This document shows positions 46,030-54,064 of a DNA stretch of 64,000 bases, one piece after another. The position numbers and the translations under genes are program-made. Source of the stretch: Lachnospiraceae oral taxon 107 str. F0167 (GTDB lineage: Bacteria > Bacillota > Clostridia > Lachnospirales > Lachnospiraceae); the NCBI GenBank assembly GCA_000209465.1, contig GL890583.1:431282-495281 (forward strand), written 5' to 3'. Below the pieces are notes generated by a model. That model ran no database searches. It was given only the letters and a program-made list of their open reading frames with translations, and was not told the DNA's origin. Numbering within the stretch: position 1 is the first letter of the stretch; each line of letters begins with the position of its first letter.

Positions 46030-48519
46030 TTACTGTGTTATAAGTTCTTTAGTTTTGGTTTTCTTTACTACAGGTTTAAAGATAAGTTCTCTTTCTTTAT
46101 CCTCACCCTTACAATCCACCTTTAGGCTGTCACCCTGCTTTACATTTCCTGCAAGTATCTCTTCAGCCATCTTATCCTCTATCTCATTTTGCAGAGCTCT
46201 CTTTAAAGGTCTGGCACCGTACTTTTTATCATAGCCCTTATCAATAAGGAACTCTTTGGCTTTTTCTGTAAGCTTTAAGCTCATCTGCATTTGTTCCAGA
46301 AGTCTGTTATTGATTTCCTTAAGCAATATATCAAGAATTTCCTTAAGATTTTCACGAGTAAGCTGGTGGAATACTATGGTCTCGTCAATTCTGTTTAAAA
46401 ACTCAGGTTTAAACATCTGTTTAACTTCATCCATAACATTGGTCTTCATAACCGAATAGTCCTTTTCATTATCGGAGTTTGAAGCAAATCCAAGCTGCTT
46501 AGGTTCAACTATTCTCTGTGCTCCGGCATTTGAAGTAAGGATAATTACGGTGTTTTTAAAATCAACCGTTCTACCGCTTGAATCAGTGATATGCCCGTCA
46601 TCAAGTACCTGTAAAAGGATATTAAATACATCAGGATGTGCCTTTTCAATCTCATCAAAAAGTATCACGGAATAAGGGTTTCTTCTGACCTTTTCAGAAA
46701 GCTGTCCACCCTCATCATATCCTACATATCCCGGAGGTGAGCCGACCATCTTGGAAACAGAATGTTTCTCCATATATTCACTCATATCAACACGAATAAG
46801 AGCATTTTCAGAGCCGAACATACTATAGGCAAGTGCCTTTGAAAGTTCAGTCTTACCTACACCTGTAGGTCCCAAGAATAAGAATGAGCCAATAGGTCTT
46901 TTAGGATCTTTAAGTCCGACTCTACCTCTTCTTATAGCTCTTGCAACGGCATTTACAGCCTCTTCCTGCCCTACAACTCTCTCATGTAATACCTTTTCAA
47001 GATTATTCAGTCTTTGAGAGTCATTTTCGGTAATCTTTTTTACAGGAATCTTTGTCCAAAGAGCAACAACATCCGCTATCTCATCTTCATCCACGATAAG
47101 TTTTTTATTCTTCTTATCCTCAATCCATTTTTCACGCAGTTTATTTTGTTTTTCTCTGAGTTTTTCCTGCTTTTCCTTTATCTCACCTGCTTTTTCAAAT
47201 TCTTCAGCGCCTACCGCATCTTCTTTTTCTTTTTCCATTTTTTCTATTTCAGCCTTGATTTCCTTAATCTTTTCAGGCTCCATATAATTGCTTATCCTTG
47301 TTTTTGAAGCAGCCTCATCCACAAGGTCGATAGCCTTATCAGGTAAAAATCTGTCTGAAATATATCTTTTTGAAAGCTTAACCGCACTCTCTATAGCCCT
47401 GTCGGTAATAGATACAGCATGATGCTCCTCATACTTATGCTTAAGTCCCATAAGTATCTTTGTAGCATCCTCTAAAGAAGGCTCTTCCACTATTATAGGC
47501 TGGAATCTTCTCTCAAGTGCCGAATCCTTTTCTATATGCTTTCTGTATTCATCTATGGTAGTTGCACCTATAAGCTGCAACTCTCCTCTTGCAAGCAAAG
47601 GTTTTAATATATTTGATGCATCTACAGCACCCTCGGCACCGCCTGCACCGATGATTGTATGGAGTTCATCCAGGAAAAGTAATACATTTCCGGCACTTAC
47701 CACCTCATTTATTACTTTTTTGATTCTTTCTTCAAACTCTCCACGGTATTTTGAACCTGCAATCATTGCAGGAAGGTCAAGAGTCACCAGTCTTTTATCA
47801 AGTAATGTATCCGGAACCTCCTTTGAAATAATACGAGAAGCGAGTCCCTCAACTACTGCGGTTTTTCCGACTCCCGGTTCTCCTATAAGTACAGGATTGT
47901 TCTTGGTTCTTCTTGATAAAATCTGCATAACCCTATTGGTTTCATTATCCCTGCCTATAACAGGATCCAGTTTACCTATTCTTGCAAATTCTGTTAAATC
48001 TCTGGAATACTTATCAAGTGTAGGAGTGGATAAAGAGGCGGATTTATTGCTTGTCTTTTCATAGTTTTCCTTTCTCTCGGTTTCCTCTCCCATTGCGGAT
48101 AAGATTTCCATATATATTCTTTGAATATTTATATTCATGGTCAAAAGAAGCTTATGTGCAATGCATGCACTGTCCTTTATTATAGCTATAAGTATATGCT
48201 CCGTACCTATAAGAGCGGACTTATATCTTGTAGCCTCCCTATAGGCGTTTTGAAGCACACCTATTGCAAGAGGAGAATAATTTTGCTTACTCTCTATTGC
48301 CACATTATAATTTGATACTATAAGCTGATCTATTAAATTTAAGATTTTCTCTTCCGTTATTCCGTTATTTTCAAGTATTTTTGCGGCAACACCGCTTCCC
48401 TCCTGAACAAGTCCAAGAAGGAGATGTTCAGTGCCGACATAGTTTTGCGATAATTCTTTAGCAGCCATCTCGGCATACTTAATAGCTTCTTTTGCCTGGG
48501 ATGTATATCTTTCAGCCAT
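46030..48519 (-). CDS. clpC: ATP-dependent Clp protease ATP-binding subunit ClpC
   Basis: An 829-residue HSP100 unfoldase that feeds ClpP. Two Clp N-repeats occupy residues 1-145. The first AAA+ module has GEPGVGKTAVVEGLA (about 211). A middle domain with a UVR-like EKAGEIKEKQEKL follows, and the second AAA+ module has GPTGVGKTELSKALAY (about 549). The full ClpC architecture with a central coiled coil is present. McsB and McsA, its arginine kinase and activator, are encoded directly upstream, so regulated proteolysis of phosphoarginine-marked proteins is expected, subject to the unusual McsB residue noted below. Confidence 0.96.
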   Translation of the reverse strand: MAERYTSQAKEAIKYAEMAAKELSQNYVGTEHLLLGLVQEGSGVAAKILENNGITEEKILNLIDQLIVSNYNVAIESKQNYSPLAIGVLQNAYREATRYKSALIGTEHILIAIIKDSACIAHKLLLTMNINIQRIYMEILSAMGEETERKENYEKTSNKSASLSTPTLDKYSRDLTEFARIGKLDPVIGRDNETNRVMQILSRRTKNNPVLIGEPGVGKTAVVEGLASRIISKEVPDTLLDKRLVTLDLPAMIAGSKYRGEFEERIKKVINEVVSAGNVLLFLDELHTIIGAGGAEGAVDASNILKPLLARGELQLIGATTIDEYRKHIEKDSALERRFQPIIVEEPSLEDATKILMGLKHKYEEHHAVSITDRAIESAVKLSKRYISDRFLPDKAIDLVDEAASKTRISNYMEPEKIKEIKAEIEKMEKEKEDAVGAEEFEKAGEIKEKQEKLREKQNKLREKWIEDKKNKKLIVDEDEIADVVALWTKIPVKKITENDSQRLNNLEKVLHERVVGQEEAVNAVARAIRRGRVGLKDPKRPIGSFLFLGPTGVGKTELSKALAYSMFGSENALIRVDMSEYMEKHSVSKMVGSPPGYVGYDEGGQLSEKVRRNPYSVILFDEIEKAHPDVFNILLQVLDDGHITDSSGRTVDFKNTVIILTSNAGAQRIVEPKQLGFASNSDNEKDYSVMKTNVMDEVKQMFKPEFLNRIDETIVFHQLTRENLKEILDILLKEINNRLLEQMQMSLKLTEKAKEFLIDKGYDKKYGARPLKRALQNEIEDKMAEEILAGNVKQGDSLKVDCKGEDKERELIFKPVVKKTKTKELITQ

Positions 48520-48531
48520 TCGTTTTCCTTT

Positions 48532-49569
48532 CTATTGTAATTCCCCTATATTTTCCCTTATGTACTCCGCTCTTATTTCGTCTATCTCATCTTCATTTAG
48601 CGGTCTTCCCGTCATTTTTAAAAGATTTGATGCCTGTGAGCCTATCATCAGCGAATATAATTTATTCTGATTAGTCAGTTTTATAAGTCCGTCAGCACTT
48701 CCCATCATAAGCGAACTTATAAAGCTCAGTGCATCCTTTAAGGATAATTTTCTTGCATATTTTAAAACTCCGAAGGATTTATATGCTTCATCCTGCTTCT
48801 CCAATCTTTTTTCGATTAGAAATGATTCTCTGAGTTTCCTCTCATTTGTATTTAACTGATTGGCAACTTTTGTAATTGTATCAATTATCTCCTTCTCGGA
48901 AATACCCAGAGTCTTCGGATTACTGATTTCAAACAATGCTCCGAAATTCTCCTTGCCTTCACCATGTAACCCTCTTACAGATACTCCAAACCTCCCCACA
49001 CCTGATACAAGCTTTGAAAAGCCCTTACTTTGTGTGGATGCCGGCAGATGAAGTATTACGGCTGCACGCATCCCCGTTCCTATATTTGTGGGGTAGGTAG
49101 TTAAATATCCGTACTTATCATTAAACGCATAATCAAAATGTCCGTTTATATAGTCATCTATTCTGTTTGCTTTTTCAGATAAATAATACAGTGATATACC
49201 TACTGAAAATGTCTGCAAGCGTATATGGTCATCACCATTTATAACTATACTGATATCTTCACTGTCATTTAATATAATACCTGTGGGTGTCTTTTTCTTT
49301 GCCAATGTCAGATTCAGTATTTTTCTGTCATACATTGACATCCTTTCTATTTCAGAAACTCTGTCAAGTATATTTGCATTTGTATTGATACCCAAATCGG
49401 TAGAAATATTTGATAATTCATTCAATGTATTGTCAATAAGCTTCTTGGCTTCACTGTCGGAGAGCTTATTTGGAAACAATGCATTGTCAAAGTTTCTTGC
49501 AAGCCTTATCCTGCTGCATACATAATTATAATCCGTCGTTAAGGATACATTATCATACCACATCTTCAT
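48532..49569 (-). CDS. mcsB: Protein arginine kinase McsB, with a Tyr at the conserved Cys position
   Basis: Guanidino-kinase-like enzyme phosphorylating protein arginines for ClpCP. It has CSRIRLARN (18-26), IRLQTFSVG (116-124), NIGTGMRAAVILHLPA (162-177) and RGLHGEG. In characterised McsB the loop before NxGTG reads TxCPTN with a conserved cysteine (C167 in Bacillus numbering). Here it reads TTYPTN, with tyrosine at residue 159. The rest of the ATP-binding arginine set looks retained. 345 residues is normal. The start overlaps mcsA by 17 bp and clpC follows after 12 bp. Confidence 0.93.
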   Translation of the reverse strand: MKMWYDNVSLTTDYNYVCSRIRLARNFDNALFPNKLSDSEAKKLIDNTLNELSNISTDLGINTNANILDRVSEIERMSMYDRKILNLTLAKKKTPTGIILNDSEDISIVINGDDHIRLQTFSVGISLYYLSEKANRIDDYINGHFDYAFNDKYGYLTTYPTNIGTGMRAAVILHLPASTQSKGFSKLVSGVGRFGVSVRGLHGEGKENFGALFEISNPKTLGISEKEIIDTITKVANQLNTNERKLRESFLIEKRLEKQDEAYKSFGVLKYARKLSLKDALSFISSLMMGSADGLIKLTNQNKLYSLMIGSQASNLLKMTGRPLNEDEIDEIRAEYIRENIGELQ

Positions 49570-50119
49570 TATCCTCTTTGATAGTCTTTATTCTGTCTCT
49601 AAGTAGGGCAGCCTGAACAAAATCTTCTTTCCTGATGGCATCCTCAAGCCTATGCTTAAGGTTCTCAATCTTTTGGTCCTCTTTTGAAAAAATAGTATCA
49701 ATACTATCTGTGACCAATGATCTTGGGAGCATCTTGTCATTCTTATGATGATTTTTGGGAATCTTACCTATATGTGTATCATTGCCATGAATCTGCTTTA
49801 TATTATCATTTATAAGTAAATTAAACACTTCAAAGCAGTCCTTGCAACCAAACATGGAATTTTTTATAAAATCATCATAGCTGGTACTGCATGTGGGACA
49901 TATTATCTGCTTATACTCATTGTTTTCCTTTTCAAATACATCCCCCAATATTCCTGACAATAATTTTGAAAAGCTGAAGTCTTTATCAAATATACTTGAA
50001 TATTGGTCAAACTCTCTGGCACATACAGTACATAAATGATGTTCATTTTTTTGATCACCATCTATTATCTCAGTGTAAAAGACATTTGCTTCCCTAATTT
50101 TACATTTTTCACATAACAT
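49553..50119 (-). CDS. mcsA: McsA, zinc-binding activator of McsB
   Basis: A 188-residue protein with two four-cysteine zinc modules: CEKC (3-6) with CTVC (about 31-34), and CPTC (about 75-78) with CKDC (about 92-95). A C-terminal UVR motif (LKHRLEDAIRKEDFVQAA, then LLRD) follows. This is the McsA layout. The linker between zinc modules and UVR is somewhat long. It follows the GntR regulator by 26 bp and overlaps mcsB. Confidence 0.92.
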   Translation of the reverse strand: MLCEKCKIREANVFYTEIIDGDQKNEHHLCTVCAREFDQYSSIFDKDFSFSKLLSGILGDVFEKENNEYKQIICPTCSTSYDDFIKNSMFGCKDCFEVFNLLINDNIKQIHGNDTHIGKIPKNHHKNDKMLPRSLVTDSIDTIFSKEDQKIENLKHRLEDAIRKEDFVQAALLRDRIKTIKEDNEDVV

Positions 50120-50145
50120 CTTTGTTATTATATCTCCTCAAATTC

Positions 50146-50517
50146 CTATACTTCAAACTCATTATACAGTTCATCTATAAGTTCATGTGCTTCGCTTCTG
50201 CTGACACCATTGCATATACCTCTTGCCACTACTACGCCAAACTCTTTTCTCATACTGTTTAATACCCTAAGTTTATCTGCATCTATCTTTATCACTGCGC
50301 CTTTTCTTCTGTCAAGCTGTACAAAGCCTTCTCTCTTTAAAGTAGCATAGGCTTTGTTTACGGTATGCATATTGATGCCTATTTCTTCAGCCAACTGTCG
50401 TACCGACGGCAACATATCACCTTCATGATATTTATTTGTTGCAATCCCTACGATTATCTGATTGCAAAGCTGTACATATATAGCCTCTTCACTATGAAAA
50501 TCTATGATTACATCCAT
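50146..50517 (-). CDS. GntR-family (YtrA-type) transcriptional regulator
   Basis: A 123-residue repressor-type protein. The winged helix covers about residues 9-80 with YVQLCNQIIVGIA, LPSVRQLAEEIGINMHTVNK and GFVQLDRRKGA; a short C-terminal helix pair follows, as in the YtrA subgroup. The frame is open from 50631, but ATG 50517 is preceded by GGAG and gives the family N-terminus. It occupies the place where ctsR stands in Bacilli, ahead of mcsA-mcsB-clpC, and a palindrome overlaps its promoter. Autoregulation of the clpC operon is a reasonable inference. Confidence 0.88.
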   Translation of the reverse strand: MDVIIDFHSEEAIYVQLCNQIIVGIATNKYHEGDMLPSVRQLAEEIGINMHTVNKAYATLKREGFVQLDRRKGAVIKIDADKLRVLNSMRKEFGVVVARGICNGVSRSEAHELIDELYNEFEV

Positions 50518-50609
50518 ACTTACACTCCAAAATAAAAATTTGTCAAATTTATGTTTTTCAAATTCACTTTTAATAAAAAGGTGAATCCTTACTTCAAGCA
50601 AGTTATAAA

Positions 50610-50630
50610 TGTTATAGTGGTAGTATAACA
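50610..50630. promoter_or_regulatory. Perfect palindrome, candidate GntR operator
   Basis: TGTTATA-GTGGTAG-TATAACA has two perfect 7-base arms around a 7-base spacer. It overlaps the -10 element of the promoter at 50622-50650, an ideal repressor position. YtrA-type regulators commonly bind spaced palindromes of this kind. Confidence 0.6.
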
Positions 50631-50650
50631 CAATACCGTTCTAAAAACAA
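50622..50650 (-). promoter_or_regulatory. Promoter of the gntR-mcsA-mcsB-clpC operon
   Basis: On the minus strand TTGTTT (50650-50645), 17-base spacer, TATACT (50627-50622), about 105 bases before ATG 50517. No CIRCE or CtsR-type (GGTCAAA repeat) site was seen. Confidence 0.6.
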
Positions 50651-50890
50651 TATTTTACACTTTTAGTATACATAATAAAACCATTTTGAATACTAAAAGA
50701 CTTAAACTGTAAATTTATATTATATTTATTTATCATTATCATTTATTTTATTCATTATCTTTATACTAAAATTTGAATATATGTTTCACTTTTTGCTTTA
50801 ACAAGTTGAATTGTACAAATAATTTAATATTTAACTTTTATTTATGTAGCTCTTGTTACTTAAAGTTCATGAAATATTAACTTCTTACCT

Positions 50891-51036
50891 ATTGCATATA
50901 TCGCGGGTTTATGTTATTATATGACTCGTAGTTGAGAGTTTTCTTGCGTTGACCTCTCACTACAAAATGTGCATTATGCACTCCTATATCACTCTAACAG
51001 GGAAACAGCAGCCTTTCGGCTGCTGTTTCTCGTTGT
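50891..51036 (+). ncRNA. Candidate small structured RNA with its own promoter
   Basis: TTGCAT (about 50893-50898), 17-base spacer and TATTAT (about 50916-50921) form a plausible promoter. The predicted transcript of about 105 nt has three hairpins: GTAGTTGAGAG with CTCTCACTAC (one bulge), GTGCAT with ATGCAC, and AACAGCAGCC-TTTC-GGCTGCTGTT near 51004-51027. No open frame with a start signal was seen in it. The last hairpin lacks a long T-run and could also terminate the convergent HIT gene. The family is not identified. Confidence 0.5.
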
Positions 51037-51042
51037 ATAAAT

Positions 51043-51474
51043 TTATTCTTTAATATTCAATTCTCTCCTAAGAATCTTTGCCATAGCTTCATATTCACTA
51101 TCCGCCAAATATTTTTTGTCAGGATTCATAGTAAATGTGAATCCCCATTCATCACCACCCTCATATTTTGGAACGAGATGTATATGAAGATGACATCCCG
51201 TATCTCCATACATCCCGTAATTTATCTTACTTGGCGAAAAAATTTTATGCAGAGCCTTTGATATACTGTTTACATCAAAGAAAAATTGATTTCTTTCTTC
51301 ATCGGAAATATCTACAATTTCGCTTACATGGTCCTTGTATGCAAATATAACTCTTCCCATCTTCGTCTGCTCTTTAAAGATATATAAATATCCGCTCTCC
51401 ATCTTACCGACCGGATATCCGAACTTTAATAACAAATCCCCCTGCATACAATAAGCACAGTTATTATCCTTCAT
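51043..51474 (-). CDS. HIT-family protein
   Basis: A 143-residue nucleotide hydrolase/transferase of the histidine triad superfamily. The triad is in GCHLHIHLVPKY (about 97-108). Two cysteines near the N-terminus (C6 and C9) resemble the metal-binding pair found in some HIT proteins. Substrates of bacterial HIT proteins include adenosine phosphoramidates and dinucleoside polyphosphates; the specific one here is unknown. It follows pyrC by 21 bp with GGAG before the ATG. Confidence 0.88.
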   Translation of the reverse strand: MKDNNCAYCMQGDLLLKFGYPVGKMESGYLYIFKEQTKMGRVIFAYKDHVSEIVDISDEERNQFFFDVNSISKALHKIFSPSKINYGMYGDTGCHLHIHLVPKYEGGDEWGFTFTMNPDKKYLADSEYEAMAKILRRELNIKE

Positions 51475-51495
51475 ATAATCTCCTTATATCGGAAT

Positions 51496-52794
51496 TTAAT
51501 CCACATTCTCATAAACAACATTGCCCTGACAAATAGTATATACTATCTTTCCCTGCAATGTAGAGCCAAGCCAGGGTGAATTGCTTGATTTGCTCTCGCT
51601 CTTATCATACTTCCATTCTTTATTTATATCAAAAACTACAATATCCGCTATTTCATCCTCTCTTAGAATACCTCTGTCCATATTATAAAGTCTTGCAGGC
51701 TGATAGCTCATTCTGTTAATAAGTTCAAGAAGTGATAAATGCCCCGGTTTTACAAGGTTCATATAGCCAAGTGAAAAGCTGGTTTCAAGTCCGATTATAC
51801 CGCTTGGTGCATCTACAAAATCTTTATTTTTTTCTTCTATACTGTGAGGTGCATGATCTGTAGCAATAATATCAATTGTTCCATCCTTCAAACCCTCAAT
51901 AATTGCCATCCTGTCAGCCTCTTCTCTTAAAGGCGGATTCATTTTTGCCAATGTTCCGTACTTTATTACATCCTTATCTATAAGTGAGAAATGATGTGGG
52001 GTAGCCTCTGCAAATACCCGAAGTCCCGCTTTTTTTGCCTTTCTTACAAGCTCCACACTTTCCTTTGCGCTTATATGTTGAATGCTTATGGTTGCACCGG
52101 TTTCTTTGGCAAGCTTGCAATCTCTTGCCACCATGGATATCTCAGCCTGTCTATCGGATCCGTAAATTTTCATTTCTTCAGATGAAACTCCGTGATTTAT
52201 ACCGTTTTCTTTGATAAACTTCGGATCCTCCTCATGGAATGAAAGCGGCATCTTTATATTTCTTGCAACCTTCATAGCTTCTCTTGCAAGATTCTCATCT
52301 AAAAGAGGTCTGCCGTCATCGGTAAATCCTACAGCTCCGGCTTCTCTAAGCTCCTTTAAATCAGCCAGTTCTTCACCCTTCATTCCCTTTGTGATGCAGG
52401 CACATGTTTTAACATTGATTGGAGTGTTTCTTCCCTTCTTTAATACCTCAAATACAGTTTCAGCCGTATCAATAGGCGGCTTTGTATTTGCCATTGCTAC
52501 AATAGTGGTAAATCCTCCCTTGGCTGCAGCTCTCGCTCCACTTGCTATATCTTCTTTATATTCAAATCCCGGCTCTCTAAGATGCACATGAACATCTACA
52601 AATCCAGGAGCCGCACAAAGACCGCTGCAGTCATAGACCTTAAGTCTTTCACCATTCGCCCTTGCCATGAGGGTGGCATCCAAGTACAGGTCTTTATCTA
52701 TTTTTCTTATTCTTCCCTCAGAAATCAGTATATCTCTTATATCATCAGTCCTTGTACAAGGATCCAATAATCTGACATTTTTTAACATTATCAT
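51496..52794 (-). CDS. pyrC: Dihydroorotase
   Basis: Zinc amidohydrolase of pyrimidine synthesis, class I (432 residues). Metal-binding DVHVHLREPG (about 67-76), a catalytic-lysine or bridging region, ATDHAPHSIEEK (about 308-319) and APGFVD in the beta-sandwich part are present. The frame opens at 52815, but that start is itself the ribosome-binding site region (AAAGGAA) of ATG 52794, which is chosen. No other pyr genes or PyrR-binding leader were seen beside it. Confidence 0.93.
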   Translation of the reverse strand: MIMLKNVRLLDPCTRTDDIRDILISEGRIRKIDKDLYLDATLMARANGERLKVYDCSGLCAAPGFVDVHVHLREPGFEYKEDIASGARAAAKGGFTTIVAMANTKPPIDTAETVFEVLKKGRNTPINVKTCACITKGMKGEELADLKELREAGAVGFTDDGRPLLDENLAREAMKVARNIKMPLSFHEEDPKFIKENGINHGVSSEEMKIYGSDRQAEISMVARDCKLAKETGATISIQHISAKESVELVRKAKKAGLRVFAEATPHHFSLIDKDVIKYGTLAKMNPPLREEADRMAIIEGLKDGTIDIIATDHAPHSIEEKNKDFVDAPSGIIGLETSFSLGYMNLVKPGHLSLLELINRMSYQPARLYNMDRGILREDEIADIVVFDINKEWKYDKSESKSSNSPWLGSTLQGKIVYTICQGNVVYENVD

Positions 52795-52913
52795 ATAATA
52801 TATATTCCTTTCCACTATTTATATCGGGCTATATTATATCATATAATATATTTTGTTGGAAATTATATAAGAATATACTCTAAGCTTTTTAGTTTTATAA
52901 ATTATAAAGGTAA

Positions 52914-52941
52914 ATAAAAAAGCGGCTGCAATGCAACCGCC
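52914..52941 (-). terminator. Terminator of the rplJ-rplL operon
   Basis: On the minus strand GGGCGGTTGCATTGCAGCCGC folds into a GC-rich hairpin and runs into six T just after the rplL stop. It separates the ribosomal operon from pyrC. Confidence 0.85.
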
Positions 52942-52955
52942 CAAATTTTATAAAA

Positions 52956-53330
52956 TTACTTAAGAGTAACCTGTGCTCCAACTTCCTCAAGCTGCTTCTT
53001 GATAGCCTCAGCCTCATCCTTAGAAACCTCTGCCTTAAGAACCTTAGGAGCTCCGTCAACAAGATCCTTTGCTTCCTTAAGTCCAAGTCCTGTAACCTCA
53101 CGAACAACCTTGATAACCTTAACCTTCTGGTCACCTGCTGCTGTAAGCTCTACATCAAACTCTGTCTTCTCCTCAGCTGCTGCTGCGCCTGCACCTGCTG
53201 CTGCAACTACAACGCCTGCTGCTGCTGATACTCCAAACTCTTCCTCACAAGCCTTTACAAGCTCATTTAATTCAAGAACTGATAATTCCTTAATTGCATC
53301 GATAAACTCTGCAGTTGTTAACTTTGCCAT
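52956..53330 (-). CDS. rplL: Ribosomal protein L7/L12
   Basis: Stalk protein recruiting translation factors. It has an N-terminal dimerisation helix ([19 protein letters not shown]), an alanine-rich hinge (about 37-52) and the C-terminal domain [19 protein letters not shown], then DLVDGAP. 124 residues is normal. It follows rplJ by 27 bp. Codon use is strongly biased, as expected for high expression. Confidence 0.97.
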   Translation of the reverse strand: MAKLTTAEFIDAIKELSVLELNELVKACEEEFGVSAAAGVVVAAAGAGAAAAEEKTEFDVELTAAGDQKVKVIKVVREVTGLGLKEAKDLVDGAPKVLKAEVSKDEAEAIKKQLEEVGAQVTLK

Positions 53331-53357
53331 TTAATAATCCTCCAATATTTGTTTTAT

Positions 53358-53846
53358 TTACGCTTCCTTGCTCTCAGCAATCTGATTAAGCACACGAGCG
53401 AAGTTTGTAATAGTTGACTGAATGCTTCCAAGAAGTCTTCCAATCAACTCGTCTCTTGATGGTATTGTAGCTATAACCTTAATACCGTCCTGGTCATATG
53501 TTACACCGTCTACAACTCCCGCTTTTAACTCAAGCTTTGGAGCAGTCTTAGAGAAATTGTAAAGTATTCTAGCCGGTGCAGTTGCATCTTCTTTTGAAAC
53601 TGCAATTGCTGTAGGTCCCTCAAGTGAGCTGTACAATGTCTCAAATGGAGTGCCCTTAGCAGCTATACGAATCATTGTGTTCTTATAAACCTTATAAGTT
53701 ACACCTGCTTCTCTAAGTTCCTTACGAAGCTTTGTATCCTGTTCAGCAGTAAGACCACGGTAGTCAACGACTACAGCTGCCTGTGCGCCATCTAAAAGCT
53801 CGGTAATTTCCTTAACTATAGGCTGTTTTAATTCGATCTTTGCCAT
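53358..53846 (-). CDS. rplJ: Ribosomal protein L10
   Basis: Base of the ribosomal stalk. Recognised by VVVDYRGLTAEQDTKLRKEL (about 24-43), KVYKNTMIRIA and SLEGPTAIAVS, with a C-terminal L7/L12-binding helix. 162 residues is typical. An L10 leader precedes it. Only rplL follows before a terminator; rpoB and rpoC, which follow rplL in many bacteria, are not here. Confidence 0.97.
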   Translation of the reverse strand: MAKIELKQPIVKEITELLDGAQAAVVVDYRGLTAEQDTKLRKELREAGVTYKVYKNTMIRIAAKGTPFETLYSSLEGPTAIAVSKEDATAPARILYNFSKTAPKLELKAGVVDGVTYDQDGIKVIATIPSRDELIGRLLGSIQSTITNFARVLNQIAESKEA

Positions 53847-53907
53847 TTCTAACCTCCTTTATAGTTTCAGTAAAACCCGTAAAAGCAATAAGTGTAAATT
53901 CATACAT

Positions 53908-54020
53908 AAAAAACTCCCTGCCGCAAGACAGAGAGTGAGAATACATTAACGTACTTAGTCACTTCCTCGGTAGGTATTACTTTAAGCCCAAAGGCACCTA
54001 CTGTCTACGGTCGTTTTACC
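53908..54020 (-). promoter_or_regulatory. Ribosomal L10 leader (autoregulatory attenuator)
   Basis: The 5' region of rplJ contains the conserved AGTAGGTGCCTTTGGGCTT-type L10-binding segment. It ends in a GC-rich hairpin (CTCTCTGTC-TTGC-GGCAGGGAG) with six T at 53908-53936. By analogy with the Firmicute L10 leader, excess L10 or L10-L12 complex favours the terminator. Confidence 0.85.
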
Positions 54021-54026
54021 CTGTAT

Positions 54027-54055
54027 AGGGTATCAGAGAACTTGGTAATTGTCAA
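54027..54055 (-). promoter_or_regulatory. Promoter of rplJ-rplL
   Basis: On the minus strand TTGACA (54055-54050), 17-base spacer, TACCCT (54032-54027). The -35 lies about 10 bases after the stop of the upstream kinase gene, so read-through from that operon is also possible. Confidence 0.55.
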
Positions 54056-54064
54056 TAGATTATT

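Noticed and set aside
50900..51040. Small SRP RNA or 6S RNA in the gap after the clpC operon
   Set aside because: The conserved SRP loop (GGAAG with its partner) and the long interrupted duplex of 6S RNA were not found, so only an unnamed small-RNA candidate is reported.
52895..53134. An Arg/Leu-rich minus-strand frame overlapping rplL
   Set aside because: It is rplL read in another frame; the repeated Arg/Leu pattern reflects the biased codons of a highly expressed ribosomal gene.
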